Source: Periplaneta americana (Eukaryota; Arthropoda; Insecta; Blattodea; Blattidae). Taken from it: a stretch of DNA of 64,000 bases. Under the pieces are notes generated by a model. The model ran no database searches. It was not told where the DNA came from and saw only the letters and a program-made list of their open reading frames with translations. The stretch is from contig NC_091120.1 in the NCBI RefSeq assembly GCF_040183065.1, positions 188,443,627 to 188,507,626 of the forward strand, read 5' to 3'. Numbering within the stretch: position 1 is the first letter of the stretch; every line of letters begins with the position of its first letter. This document shows positions 22,033 through 32,509 of the stretch, one piece after another. Position numbers and translations under genes: made by a program.

Positions 22033-24130
22033 GATTCTTTTTCTAACATCTGTCTCCTTTCCTTTTCCAACATTTATCTGCATTCTCTTTCATGCAAATG
22101 TATTTTTTGCCTATCAAAGATCTGTATGCTCTCCTTTTCTAACACCTGTCTGCTTTGTTTTTTTAAATCATTATATGCTTTCCCTTTCAAGCACACGTTT
22201 ACTTTGTCTTTCAAACATTTGTCTTCTTTGCCTTTCAATATCTGTCTGCTCTCCTTTCTTAACATCTGTCCGCTCTCCTTTTCTTTAACATTTATCTGCT
22301 CTTCCTTCCTAATATGTCACTTTTCCCTTTCTAATCGCCTGTTTTTCTTTCTAATCATTGTCTGTTTTCCCTTTCTAATAGTTGTCTGTGTTTCCTTTCT
22401 AGTCGTCTGTTTTCTCTTATAATCGTTGTCTGTTTTGCCTTTCTAATCGTTGTCTGTTTCCCTTTTTAACATCTGTTTTCACTTTCTTATATGCAGTTGT
22501 CTGTTTTCCATTTCTAATCGCTGTCTGTTTGCTCTTTCTAGCATATCTGTTTTCCCTTTCTAGCATATCTGTTTTCCCTTTTTAACATCTGTTTTCCCTT
22601 TTCAACATGTCTGCTTTCCCTTTCTAACACGTCTGTTTTTCGTTTCTAATCGTTGTCTGTTTTCCCTTTCTAATCGTTGTCTGTTTTTCCTTTCTAATCA
22701 TTGTCTGTTTTCCCTTTGTAAAGAAGCTGTTTTCCCTTTCCAATCGTTCCCTGTTTTCCCTTTCTAATTTGTCTGTTTTACATTTCTAATCATTGTCTGT
22801 TTTCCCTTTCTAATCGTTGTCTGTTTTCCCTTTCTAATCGGTCTGTTTTTCCTTTCTAATCATTGTCTGTTTTCCCTTTCTAATCGTTTTGTGTTTTCCC
22901 TTTCTATTCGTTGTCTGTTTTCCCTTTCTAATCGCTGTCTGTTTGCACTTTCTAGCATGTCTGTTTTCCCTTTCTAATCGCTGTCTGTTTGCTCTTTCTA
23001 GCATGTCTGTTTTCCCTTTTTAACATCTTTTTTCCCTTTGTAACATGTCTGCTTTCCCTTTCTAACATATCTGCTTTCCCTTTCTAACACGTCTGTTTTC
23101 CCTTTCTAATTGTTATCTGTTTTCCCTTTCTAATGGTTGTCTGTTTTCTCTTCCTAATCGTTGTCTGTTTTCCCTTTCTAATCGTTGTCTGTTTTCCCTT
23201 TCTAATCGTTGTCTGTTTTCCCTTTCTAATCGTTGTCTGTTTTCCCTTTCTAATCGTTGTCTGTTTTCCCTTTCTAATCGTTGTCTGTTTTCCCTTTCTA
23301 ATGATTGTCTGTTTTCCCTTTCTAATCGTTGTCTGTTTTCCCTTTCTAATCGTTGTCTGTTTTCCCTTTCTAATCGTTGTCTGTTTTCCCTTTCTAATCG
23401 TTGTCTGTTTTCCCTTTCTAATCGTTGTCTGTTTTCCCTTTCTAATCGTTGTCTGTTTTCCCTTTCTAATCGTTGTCTGTTTTCCCTTTCTAATCGTTGT
23501 CTGTTTTCTCTTTCTAAACGTTGTCTGTTTCCCTTTCTAATCGTTGTCTGTTTTCCCTTTCTAATCGTTGACTGTTTTCCATTTCCAGTCATCTGTTTTC
23601 CCTTTCTAATCGTTGTCTGTTTTCCCTTTCTAATCGTTGTCTGTTTTCCTTCTAAAGAAGCTGTTTTCCCTTTCTAATCGTTCCCTGTTTTCCCTTTCTA
23701 ATTTGTCTGTTTTACATATCTAATCATTGCAGCTTTCCCTTTCTAATCGTTGACTGTTTTCCATTTCCAGTCATCTGTTTTCCCTTTCTAATCGGTCTGT
23801 TTTCCCTTTCTAATCGTTGTCTGTTTTCTTTTTCTAGTCGCTACCTTGTTTGCCGTACCTGTCCTTCATTTTTAATTGCCTTGTTTTCCTTTCCTAATCG
23901 CTGCCTGTTTTCCTTTTCTGATCACTTCCTTGTCTGCCGTGTTTGCTTTACATTTCTAATTTCCCTCTATTTTATCTTTCTAATCGCTATCTGATTTTTC
24001 CATTCAATTCGCTGTCTGTTCTGCCTGTCTATTTTCCATTTTTGCCTTTCTAATCTCCGTTTCTATTCTTTGTGACGTCGCGTCTATTAATCTCTGTCTC
24101 TGTTCTCTCTAATCGTTCTATTTTTCCTGT
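22033..24130. repeat. 24-bp satellite array with homogeneous core
   Basis: The unit ctaatcgttgtctgttttcc plus cttt is degenerate at both flanks and near-identical at 23150-23560. The period is divisible by three, so both strands stay open (RLERENRQ or IVVCFPFL repeats). These are unlikely to be proteins. Confidence 0.93.
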
Positions 24131-24440
24131 CTATCTAATCTATTCATCAGATCACCTACCTAATTAGCTACTGTTTTCATCCTCCGTTAGGTCATGCCCT
24201 TACACTTGCACTTAGTTTTTATTTATCTCTCTGCTAGGCAGTAGGACTTCTGTGACGTATTGTAGTCCCGCGAAGTCATAGTTTAGACTGAGTTAACAAA
24301 GACCATCTTACCCAATTTGGAATTCCATCCCATGCATGCAGCGTAAAAGTTACATCGCGTTGCATATCCCACGGCCTTCACTTTCTCCGTATAGAGAGAT
24401 GTAGCTGAAAGCAAAATTTCAGTCAGAGTGCTAAAGCACG
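24131..24440. other. unassigned sequence
   Basis: Nothing recognised. Confidence 0.3.
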
Positions 24441-24444
24441 ATCT

Positions 24445-24600
24445 TTCCATGACTATTACACTCTTACTACGTCATACTACTTTTGACCAATAAAACGGTA
24501 CGAAAGGACGTATTTCAACCAATCATGGCTGCTTATCGCACAATTTTATCGCGTCCCTAGCATTTGTTTAATTTTATCGCGTCCCTAGCATTTGTTTCTT
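24445..24600. repeat. dispersed repeat, inverted relative to 26990-27110
   Basis: Shares cttactacgtcatactacttt and atggctgcttatcgcaca with the reverse complement of 26990-27110. It also contains a 28-bp direct duplication (aattttatcgcgtccctagc and onward) at 24542-24598. Confidence 0.75.
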
Positions 24601-24775
24601 TGTTTGCCAACATTTGAAACTTCGCTGGTCAGGACGTCAAAACCACTCCAGTCGATGCACAGCAGTTTCAAATATGACTCGCATTGGCATTCAAGAACAA
24701 GAATTAATAAAAATCACTGATCATACCTATGCATCTTCTGAAATCCGATTTACAAATAAATGAAGAGCACCATTC

Positions 24776-25089
24776 GGAAATCCTGAATAAGTTGAATACA
24801 CCATGTAGGCCTAAATCAACGAGTTCCACTTCTATTACGCACACGTCCAATATAACATCAATTGAACCACCAACCACATTCAAATTTGAAAATTGTACAT
24901 TCAATAATTATTCCTTTGAAAATTATTCATTTGGAAATTCTGAATAAGTTGAATACACCATGTAGACCTAAATCAACGAGTTCCACTTCTATTACGCACA
25001 CGTCCAATATAACATCAATTGAACCACCAACCACATTCAAATTTGAAAATTGTACATTCAATAATTATTCCTTTCAAAATTATTCATGT
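24776..25089. repeat. 157-bp tandem duplication
   Basis: Units at 24776 and 24933 share gaataagttgaatacaccat and catcaattgaaccaccaacc, with few differences. Confidence 0.9.
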
Positions 25090-26050
25090 TTATTTTTTAT
25101 GTCATCGTCGTTAATTAAAACTTTTCTAACACTTGTGTATATTAGTTAGGTTATGTTATAGCTTCTGCTATATAATATTATGGATAGTCACGTATCAGAG
25201 ATTGTTTAATATTAAGATTTATTGAAAATCATCTGTCAAGTGACGTTGATTACTGGGATTCGGATAATTGAAGTGGAATGTTGCATTTTAATAAAAATGA
25301 AACTGAATCAACAAAGCCTTCCTGATTAGTAACATTGCCATCGTGTATAATAGATCGAGAACTTCTCGACGAGAAGGCATTGCTCGCTACTGCCATCTAG
25401 CATGCATCTAGCGTAATATTTGTAATGTTGAGATGGTACAATAATACATTTGAAGACAGTTTTGTATTTTTGTAAGGCAATTAATATTTTATTGTATTGG
25501 AGTACTTCGTTACTTCTAATCTTTATATACGTTCTTCTAATCGTGTAATAGCCAATTAAATCCCACTCGAGTTTTGATTTTCTCTAGATAAATCAAAACG
25601 TCTAGTGAGATTACTGTTGATAAAACTTCAGATATTTTGGAGGAGGTGTGCATCAACATTAAATTTTAGGGCAGTGTGTGAAGATCAGCTCACGTGCTCA
25701 CCGCTGTGTTGTTACAGGTCTGCTCTTGGTGTGGATAATGCTAATGTCTCCGGTCAATAAACTGTTCCGTATGCAGTTAGCATGAGGCAAACAATCGCAC
25801 TTCCTCAGTCAGATTAACCGAAACGTAATAACGCCTGCGTCACTGCAGCCCCACGTGCCCGTGTTTACAGCAGCTAAACGCCAGGCTTATTTTTCACATG
25901 TTTTTACTTCGCGTACTCTCTTTTTCCTTGTTTTCAAATTTTTACACCCTTTTCTCTCTCGTCTTGTCATTTCTTTTTTTTTTCACTTCTTTTATATCAG
26001 GCTCAATATTATCCATAAGGCTGTCAAAAACAGCCTGAATATCGTACTAT
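25090..26050. other. unassigned sequence
   Basis: No convincing gene or repeat. Confidence 0.3.
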
Positions 26051-26596
26051 CAGGGACTGGAATGCTTTACCTGCAGACTTACTAAAGGCTTTACCAACAA
26101 CCAAAAACGTATTTAAAAATAGGCTTAAGGACTTTACTAATAGACGATAATTATACACAGTATGTAAAGGATGTAAATGATATTTTCTTATTGAAGTGTT
26201 GTATCAGTGAAGAATTATGTTGTGTCAGTGAAGTGTGTTGTATCAGTGAAGTGTGGTGTGTCAGTGAAGGGTGTTGTGTCAGTGAAGTGTGTTGTGTCAG
26301 TGAAACGTGTTCCTGTCAGTGAAGCTTTATAGTTTATAGTGGCAGTGCAAAGTATTTGAACAATGAAATGTTTTTGAAGTGTTAGTGAAATCAGGATAGA
26401 ATCAGTGAAATGTGTCGTAGTTCCAGTGCAGTGAGTGAGTTGACAGCGAAATGAGTGTAATGTGGAAATGTAATTGTGCAGATATGAACGTATCATACTC
26501 GTGGGTTTTAGTTCGAACTTAGATTTAAGATACAAATTAGATTTATTTTAAATGTTATTTTAAGTGATCGTGCTTCATTTAATTTAGGATATTCCC

Positions 26597-26654
<58 letters not shown>

Positions 26655-26825
26655 AATTATTGTTAGTATTAATTATTTGTATTAATTATTGTTATTATTA
26701 TTAAGTGTATTTTTAATTAACAAGTTTATTATTGTCATAATTGAGTGTAATTAGTTACCACTGCCACCGGGTATATACCCATTGCAGTGTGAATAAATAC
26801 ATACGTACATACATACAATATCTTC
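26050..26825 (+). pseudogene. LINE-B 3' end
   Basis: The frame DWNALPADLLKALPTTKNVF, then KNRLKDFTNRR and a stop, matches the C-terminus of the LINE at 9585-10475. The 3' UTR has about 20-bp repeats (gtgtcagtgaagtgtgttgt) at 26190-26330 and a (TTA)n run at 26598-26655. It ends with the family hairpin cactgccaccgggtatatac and a (CATA)n tail near 26800-26817. Confidence 0.75.
26598..26655. repeat. (TTA)n microsatellite
   Basis: Pure run inside the LINE-B 3' UTR. Confidence 0.95.
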
Positions 26826-26854
26826 CAGTGGTACAAAAGGAATTGACTTAAATA

Positions 26855-26965
26855 AAAGTGGACATAACAGTCATGGACCCAAAAAAAATGGACGCACATA
26901 AAATGTGGACATAAATGAAAGTGGACAAAAATATTAGAGGACATAAGTCATATGGACACGGTTTC
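26855..26965. repeat. cluster of irregular TGGACA motifs
   Basis: At least seven ggaca/tggac-type words at uneven 10-25 bp spacing. Similar clusters occur at 41620-41765, 43380-43520 and 56190-56550. Confidence 0.6.
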
Positions 26966-26989
26966 AATGAGCTTAACGTCTTGGAAGCG

Positions 26990-27110
26990 ATAAAATAAAC
27001 AAATGCCAGGGAAGTGACAAAACTGTGCGATAAGCAGCCATTATTGGTTGAAAGAAGTACCGTTTTATTGGGCAAAAGTAGTATGACGTAGTAAAAGTGT
27101 AACAGTCAAT
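26990..27110. repeat. dispersed repeat, inverted copy of 24445-24600
   Basis: Similarity is described at 24445-24600. This copy has cttccctgg-type variants in place of the duplicated segment. Confidence 0.7.
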
Positions 27111-27114
27111 GAAA

Positions 27115-27200
27115 AATCCCAGACCTGACTGGCACTCGAACCCGGGCCGCCTACGTGACAGGCCGGAGGTCTGTTCACTCAGCCGTCACAGGAGTGACAG
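27115..27200 (-). mobile_element. tRNA-like SINE head
   Basis: On the minus strand, gctgagtgaacagacctcc resembles an A-box region. The sequence gggttcgagtgcc is a B box. No 3' domain is recognised. Confidence 0.5.
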
Positions 27201-27205
27201 CTAAT

Positions 27206-27640
27206 TTGAGTACGTGCCGTGACGCGTGTGCGAAGTCATTTATATTTCTTTGTTGTGGACATAAAACGTAACATGTCCTGGGGAATTCTGTTTTTGTCGC
27301 GCCGATTACGTTAATTGTGCGAGCGATAATATTCGACCTTAGAAACGTAACTGCAGTAACACGTCATTGTGTAGAGTTGACGTTAGGCATGTGGCATAAT
27401 TGAAAAGAGCGATATTTGTTGTAAAAAATTTCTGCATACAAGCCTGGCTTTGACCACCTTTTACCATTCTAACAGCTCTGAGCATTTCAGAAGTTGTGAA
27501 ATGACGGCGTTCCATGATTAAATAAAATGACTTCGTATAATTCCAGTAAGGAAACAGGAAGATATCTTAAAAATGTTACATCTAAGAACCAAGCATAAAG
27601 ATCTTCAACAGTATAAGATCTATAAACATCTATAAATAAA
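27206..27640. other. unassigned sequence
   Basis: No feature recognised. Confidence 0.3.
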
Positions 27641-27659
27641 CGATTAATTGTTCAAAATG

Positions 27660-28162
27660 ATGTCATGGCGACGCCATGGCCATAGAACGTCTTTATATTC
27701 ATCTTCCTATACTGTAGAAATACCTCGCCTCTGGAATTCGTTACCTAATGACGTCAGGGACTGCCGGACTTTATCACAATTCAAAATTAAATTGGGAAAT
27801 TTTGTCTTAGTTAATGTTTTTTAGGTATTGCTAGAATTATTGATTTGTGTTTTCTTTGTCTTTTTCTTTTTTAATCTAGATAAAAATTGCAAGTTTCTTG
27901 TTTATGTTAGTTAATTAGTTAGGATACAATTAATTATGATACTTCATCACTCATTTAAAGTTTGTGTGACTGCAACCTGTGTGTATTTTTGTGTGGCTTT
28001 ACTTTGTTTATAGCGTTTTCGCTCTCTCTCTCTCTTTATTTCTTGTGTAGCTTTACTTTGTTTATAGTGTATTTTTTTCTGTTTATTTCTATTATTGTAT
28101 TTGTATTCCTGGTGTTGTGGAAGAGAAGGCCTGAAGGCCTTAACTACACCAGAATAAATACA

Positions 28163-28209
<47 letters not shown>
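27660..28209 (+). pseudogene. LINE-J 3' end with (AAAT)n tail
   Basis: The frame at 27670-27823 reads RRHGHRTSLYSSSYTVEIPR, LWNSLPNDVRDCRTLSQFKI and LVNVF, then a stop. The 3' UTR ends with the hairpin agaaggcctgaaggccttaa (28124-28143) and accagaataaataca, then (AAAT)n to 28209. Confidence 0.8.
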
Positions 28210-28294
28210 GGAGTAAGTATTTTACTGATGTCATAATCAGAAATGTAGCATAAAATACACAAGAAATGTGGTACAAGTTATAATTGTTCCTTAG

Positions 28295-28765
28295 ACTTTT
28301 TTGAGTAGTGTAGGCCTATATAACACCATAGTCCAAAGTATTCTAACATATGGAGCTGCAGTTTGGCAAATTTCAACTAGAGAAACAAAAAGAACTTTAA
28401 GTACAGAAATGGATGTCTTAAGAAGATCAGCTGGGAAATCTAGAATGGAAAAAATAAGAAATAGACAAATAAAAGAAATTATGGAAGTACAAGACTAACC
28501 AGACATTATACTTATAATAGAAAGGAAAAGATTACAGTGGTATGGCCATATCAGAAGAATGCCAGAACAACGATTACCAAAAATAATTCTGGAGTGGATC
28601 CCACCAGAAAGAAGGAAATAAGGACGAGCAAAGAGGACTTGGATGGACGATATACTAGCAGCTATGGATGCTAGAGGATTAGAGCCAGGCCAATGGATGA
28701 ACAGAAAGGAGTGGCGTTTGGTTTCCAGAAGACGGCGACAGCTATTATGACACCGGAATGATTGA
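28295..28765 (+). pseudogene. LINE fragment of a further family (GRAKRTWMDD type)
   Basis: Translation gives LYNTIVQSILTYGAAVWQIS, ERKRLQWYGHIRRMPEQRLP, GRAKRTWMDDILAAMDARGL and RKEWRLVSRRRRQLL, with two stops. This is the C-terminal tail of an insect LINE polymerase. It is followed by the (TAA)n run at 28772-28811, consistent with a TAA-tailed LINE. Confidence 0.75.
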
Positions 28766-28766
28766 T

Positions 28767-28771
<5 letters not shown>

Positions 28772-28811
<40 letters not shown>
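28772..28811. repeat. (TAA)n microsatellite
   Basis: Probably the 3' tail of the preceding LINE. The pogo element inserted at its end. Confidence 0.95.
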
Positions 28812-28813
<2 letters not shown>

Positions 28814-29173
28814 GTAAAACCTCCCTAAAACGAAAGATGATCGTTCCAGAATTTTTTTCCGTTTTCACAGGTTTTCGTTCGTTTTGTTAGCACAAAACTG
28901 AGACTAAATGAAAGAAAATGCAAGAGGGTTGGAAGAAGTAACGGTACAGGAGGTCAGTAACCTGCCCGGATCCTGGACTAAGAATAGACTACTGCAATAT
29001 GCTCACTGTAGGAAGAACACAATGAAGAAATAATTTGAAATAAAAGTTACTACAGTACATGCCAAGTGAATTTTATTTTCATAATTAACATACGTAATTG
29101 CAACCTCTCTCCCTCCTTTTTTCTGCGCCCTAGATTCTTGGCCCCCCACATTTCTTTTAAAGTGCAATGCCGC

Positions 29174-29178
<5 letters not shown>

Positions 29179-29217
<39 letters not shown>
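29179..29217. repeat. poly-T tract
   Basis: A 39-base T run. It could be the tail of a minus-strand retroposon, but no body is recognised. Confidence 0.9.
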
Positions 29218-29218
<1 letters not shown>

Positions 29219-29253
29219 AAGGGAACGTTGTAGGATTTCCTTCGCTTCCTGCA

Positions 29254-29457
29254 TCAATTTAGAGTGTAAATTGCGCCCAGATCCATCGGTTGTGTAACTG
29301 AAGTTGCGTTCGATGGAAAATAGATTAACTTCACGTTAGACAAATCAATCCTTGGATGGCAGGTAGCATTGCCTAAAAACAGTATGACCTTACGACCTTG
29401 ACGTTTCATTGCTCCATTAAAATTATGAAGCCACTCTTCCATGATAGAACTGCGCAT
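29254..29457 (-). pseudogene. pogo/Tigger transposase fragment, catalytic Asp lost
   Basis: The 67-codon frame reads MEEWLHNFNGAMKRQGRKVI, LFLGNATCHP and FPSNATSVTQPMDLGAI. It matches the DDE core of Tigger/Jerky transposases, where the usual LDNATCH becomes LGNATCH. Residue 29 is Gly where the second catalytic Asp is expected. The Asp of QPMD is present. The copy is truncated at both ends and cannot be active. Confidence 0.75.
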
Positions 29458-30098
29458 CTAGGCTTTTTTTTTATTAAATCGCACAGTTTTACTTTATTCG
29501 CACTGTTATTTAACACTGTATTGACATATTAACACAAAACTCGGAATAAATAAACGGAAACGTGAAGCTAAATTGACACTACTGTACACTACAATTATTC
29601 ACAGTTTTATTCTGCTCGCATTGTCCTTTATCACTGCATTGGCTTGTTAGCACAAAACTGAGAATAAATGAAAGAAAATAGAAGAAGGTTGGAAGAAGTA
29701 ACGGTATAGGAGGTCAGTAACCTGCCCGGGTCCTTGACAATAAGCACAGAATAGTGATATGGTTAGAGAAGCTTCACCCCCAACGCCTGACAAAGAATAG
29801 CGAAAGTCTTCCAGATCATTGCATGTACAGTCACACAAAAAATTATGCCATGGTTCGTACAGTATTATCGCAAAATTAAAAATGGTTTGAAAGAATTTAC
29901 CAACAGTTACACTTAAATTATCTGTTTTAGTCAGGTTTTTTAAATAAATGGTGCCGAAAAATGATTCCGTTTTCGCGTTGGGCAGTTTTCCGTTTCAAAG
30001 TATTATTTTAAATAGTAAATCATTCCATTCCCAAATTTATTTTTCGTTTGTGCAGGATTCCTTTTTATAGAGGGTACGTTTTAGCAGGGTTTTACTGT

Positions 30099-30219
30099 AG
30101 TAGTAGTAGTAGTGGTAGTGGTAGTGGTAGTGGTAGTGGTAGTGGTAGTGGTAGTGGTAGTGGTAGTGGTAGTGGTAGTGGTAGTGGTAGTGGTAGTGGT
30201 GATAGTAGTGGTAGTTACG
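30099..30219. repeat. (GTAGTG)n microsatellite
   Basis: Runs of gta and gtg units giving SGSG or HYHY translations. It abuts the pogo right end. Confidence 0.93.
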
Positions 30220-30469
30220 TATATGAGTAAACAAGTACAATTTAGTGTTAAATAAAACTATTTGGATCGAAAAAATGATTAACATAATGAAGGAAAATAA
30301 AATTGTTGTTTAGTCAACATAAATGAACTAAAGATATTGGTATCTTAACAAAAAATGCTATAACTGTACAAAATATGAATTATTAACATACAAATGATCT
30401 ACCATTAAAGGAATATATAATATAAAATATACGAACCAATAAGGGAAGGAAAGAGAAGCTAGCAAAGTA

Positions 30470-31614
30470 CAGGGCATATCAAAAGTCCGGTAACACTTTC
30501 AATATTTTATTACACAAAAACTACTAATTATAGCACTTTCAAACACACGTCAGTTTAAAGTCAAACTCTCAAAGTTCGTTTTACACCTTACAGAGATTCA
30601 ATGTGTGAACCACGAGTGACTCGACAGATGTCCAAACGATAATCAAACTCTTCCCATATCCTTTTCAACATATCCTCTGTGACCGTGGCGGCAGCTTCTC
30701 GAATTCTGGTTTTTAGTTCCTCTGAGCTAAATCACGTGGCAAAGGCGGTACAAACACACGGTTCTTTAGTTACCCCCATAGAAAAAAGTCACATGCAGTC
30801 ATATCGGGTGACCTTGGTGGCCATGTCATGTCATCTCCGTATTCAGGTAAACACGAACTACATTGTGGAAATGTGGCGGAGCCCCATCTTGCTGAAAGAT
30901 GAAATCGTCATCGAGATCTTGTCTAAGTTGAGGCACCAACCATTGCTCCAACATGTCCAGATATGAATGTCCAGTCACAGTAGCCTCAATGAAAAAGAAA
31001 GTTCCGTACAGTTTTCGTTGTGACAACGCGCAGAAAACCTTCACCTTTGGTGACTCACGCTCATGTTCAATGATTCTGTGAGGTTTCTGTGTACCCCAAA
31101 CACGACAGTTGTGCTTGTTAATTTTCCCACTCGTATGGAATGTCGCTTCGTCGCCGAAAATTAAGCGGCTGAATAAGTCATCGTCGTCTGCTGCCTGTTG
31201 TTGTAGCTGGCAAGAAAACTCGTCTGAGATGTCTGATCGTTGGATAGGACGTGCTGGAGTAAGGGACAGATGTTTCATGATATGGCCACCAAGGTCACCC
31301 GATATGACTATGGGGGTACCTAAAGGACCGTGTGTTTGTACCGCCTTTGCCACGTGATTTAGAGGAACTAAAAACCAGAATTCGAGAAGCTGCCGCCACG
31401 GTCACAGAGGATATGTTGAAAAGGGTATGGGAAGAGTTTGATTATCGTTTGGACATCTCCGAGTCACTCGTGGTTCACACATTGAATCTCTGTAAGGTGT
31501 AAAACAGAACTTTGAGAGTTTGACTTTAAACTGACGTGTGTTTGAAAGTGCTATCATTAGTAGATTTTGTGTAATAAAATATCGAAAGTGTTACCGGACT
31601 TTTGTTATGCTCTG
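30470..31614. mobile_element. Tc1/mariner derivative with long inverted 3' ends
   Basis: Terminal sequences cagggcatatcaaaagtccg and cggacttttgttatgctctg are flanked by TA. The outer arms of about 310 bp (30470-30790 and 31290-31614) are inverted copies of one another. Both correspond to the transposase 3' end and downstream region. The normal 5' end is missing. Confidence 0.85.
30826..31240 (-). pseudogene. Tc1/mariner transposase core
   Basis: The minus frame contains DEFSCQLQQQ, LIFGDEATFHTSGKINKHNC, VKVFCALSQRKLYG and DFIFQQDGAPPHFHNV. Within the 175-codon open frame, residues 68 (FGDE) and 156 (QQDGAPPH) are the first two acids of the DDD/E triad. The third, in PRSPDMT, lies in the left arm after a small deletion. 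The open frame's first 45 residues are antisense of the other arm, not transposase. The DNA-binding domain is absent. Confidence 0.8.
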
Positions 31615-31616
31615 TA

Positions 31617-32500
31617 TAAAATAATAAATAAATAATATGGGATTGAGGTCTACGTACAGCAGTAATGTAACAACCGTAGGTTAACAACGACAGTGGAGAA
31701 AACAACTTTTCGCACTACAAATTCAATTAATTATATACCTACTACTGTAATATTGAGCTCGATTTCTTTTAATCATGAATTCGTCAGCCGACAGACCGCA
31801 TTAAATTAAGTCCGAGAGTCAGTTGTTATTACATTCTTTCAATTATCAGGTTTAACGTCCCATAATAGTGATAATTTTGTTATCTGATGTTTTTTATCTT
31901 CAAGAAAAGTAATAAAGAAATCTTTACACTTTTGCTTTCCAAGAAAGCTGTCCAGAACGTGTTACATTTACGCCGCAATCACATTTCACAATAATTTAGT
32001 ATTAGATCTATCAGTGTAATCAAGATCTTTCGACTGTGAAACGAGGGAAAATTATTCAGACATGCGGTTAAATGACTTGTACGAACGTGGAACAAGACAT
32101 TTAACATATTAATCACCTGACTAGAGAGCGGGGTCTACAGGCTTCTCTTTAACATGCCTTATTCTGATTCCTGAGGAGTCGGTTCCCATCCATACCGAAT
32201 CTAATTCATGTACAACTTTTGTTTGTCTATTTCTTCTCTAGACGGCCCAGTATTTCCATTGTTAAAGATCTAGCATATTGCTAGCTTTATCGATGCTGGA
32301 AATCACAGAAGTCGATGGCAAAAATGTTTATCAATTATGAACATGGTGTTCTGTGTTGTCTTATGTGAAGGCCCGGCATCAAGATCATTCCCAGTCACGG
32401 AGTCCTGCCATATTATATCTGTCTACTGTTAGGACAGTAAATAGCAAAAAAAAAAAATAAACATCAAGGCCTATAGTGCTGTCTAGTTAGCTCTTGAGTT
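31617..32500. other. unassigned sequence
   Basis: No gene or repeat recognised. Confidence 0.3.
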
Positions 32501-32509
32501 ATCTAGTTA

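Larger units (their letters stand above)
28812..30096. mobile_element. pogo/Tigger-type DNA transposon relic
   Basis: The left end agtaaaacctccctaaaacg and the right end acgttttagcagggttttac are inverted. They are flanked by ta (28810-28811, 30097-30098). The ends have Tigger-like AGTAAAACC termini. A transposase relic lies inside at 29254-29457. A direct repeat of about 90 bp (28880-28965 and 29647-29730) suggests rearrangement. Confidence 0.75.

Noticed and set aside
23113..23592. RLERENRQ repeat protein (159 codons) and its antisense
   Set aside because: A 24-bp satellite keeps both strands open; there is no start context or flanking gene structure, and the array decays on both sides.
20606..24130. 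CRISPR-like array
   Set aside because: No constant repeat with unique spacers; these are plain tandem repeats in a eukaryotic context.
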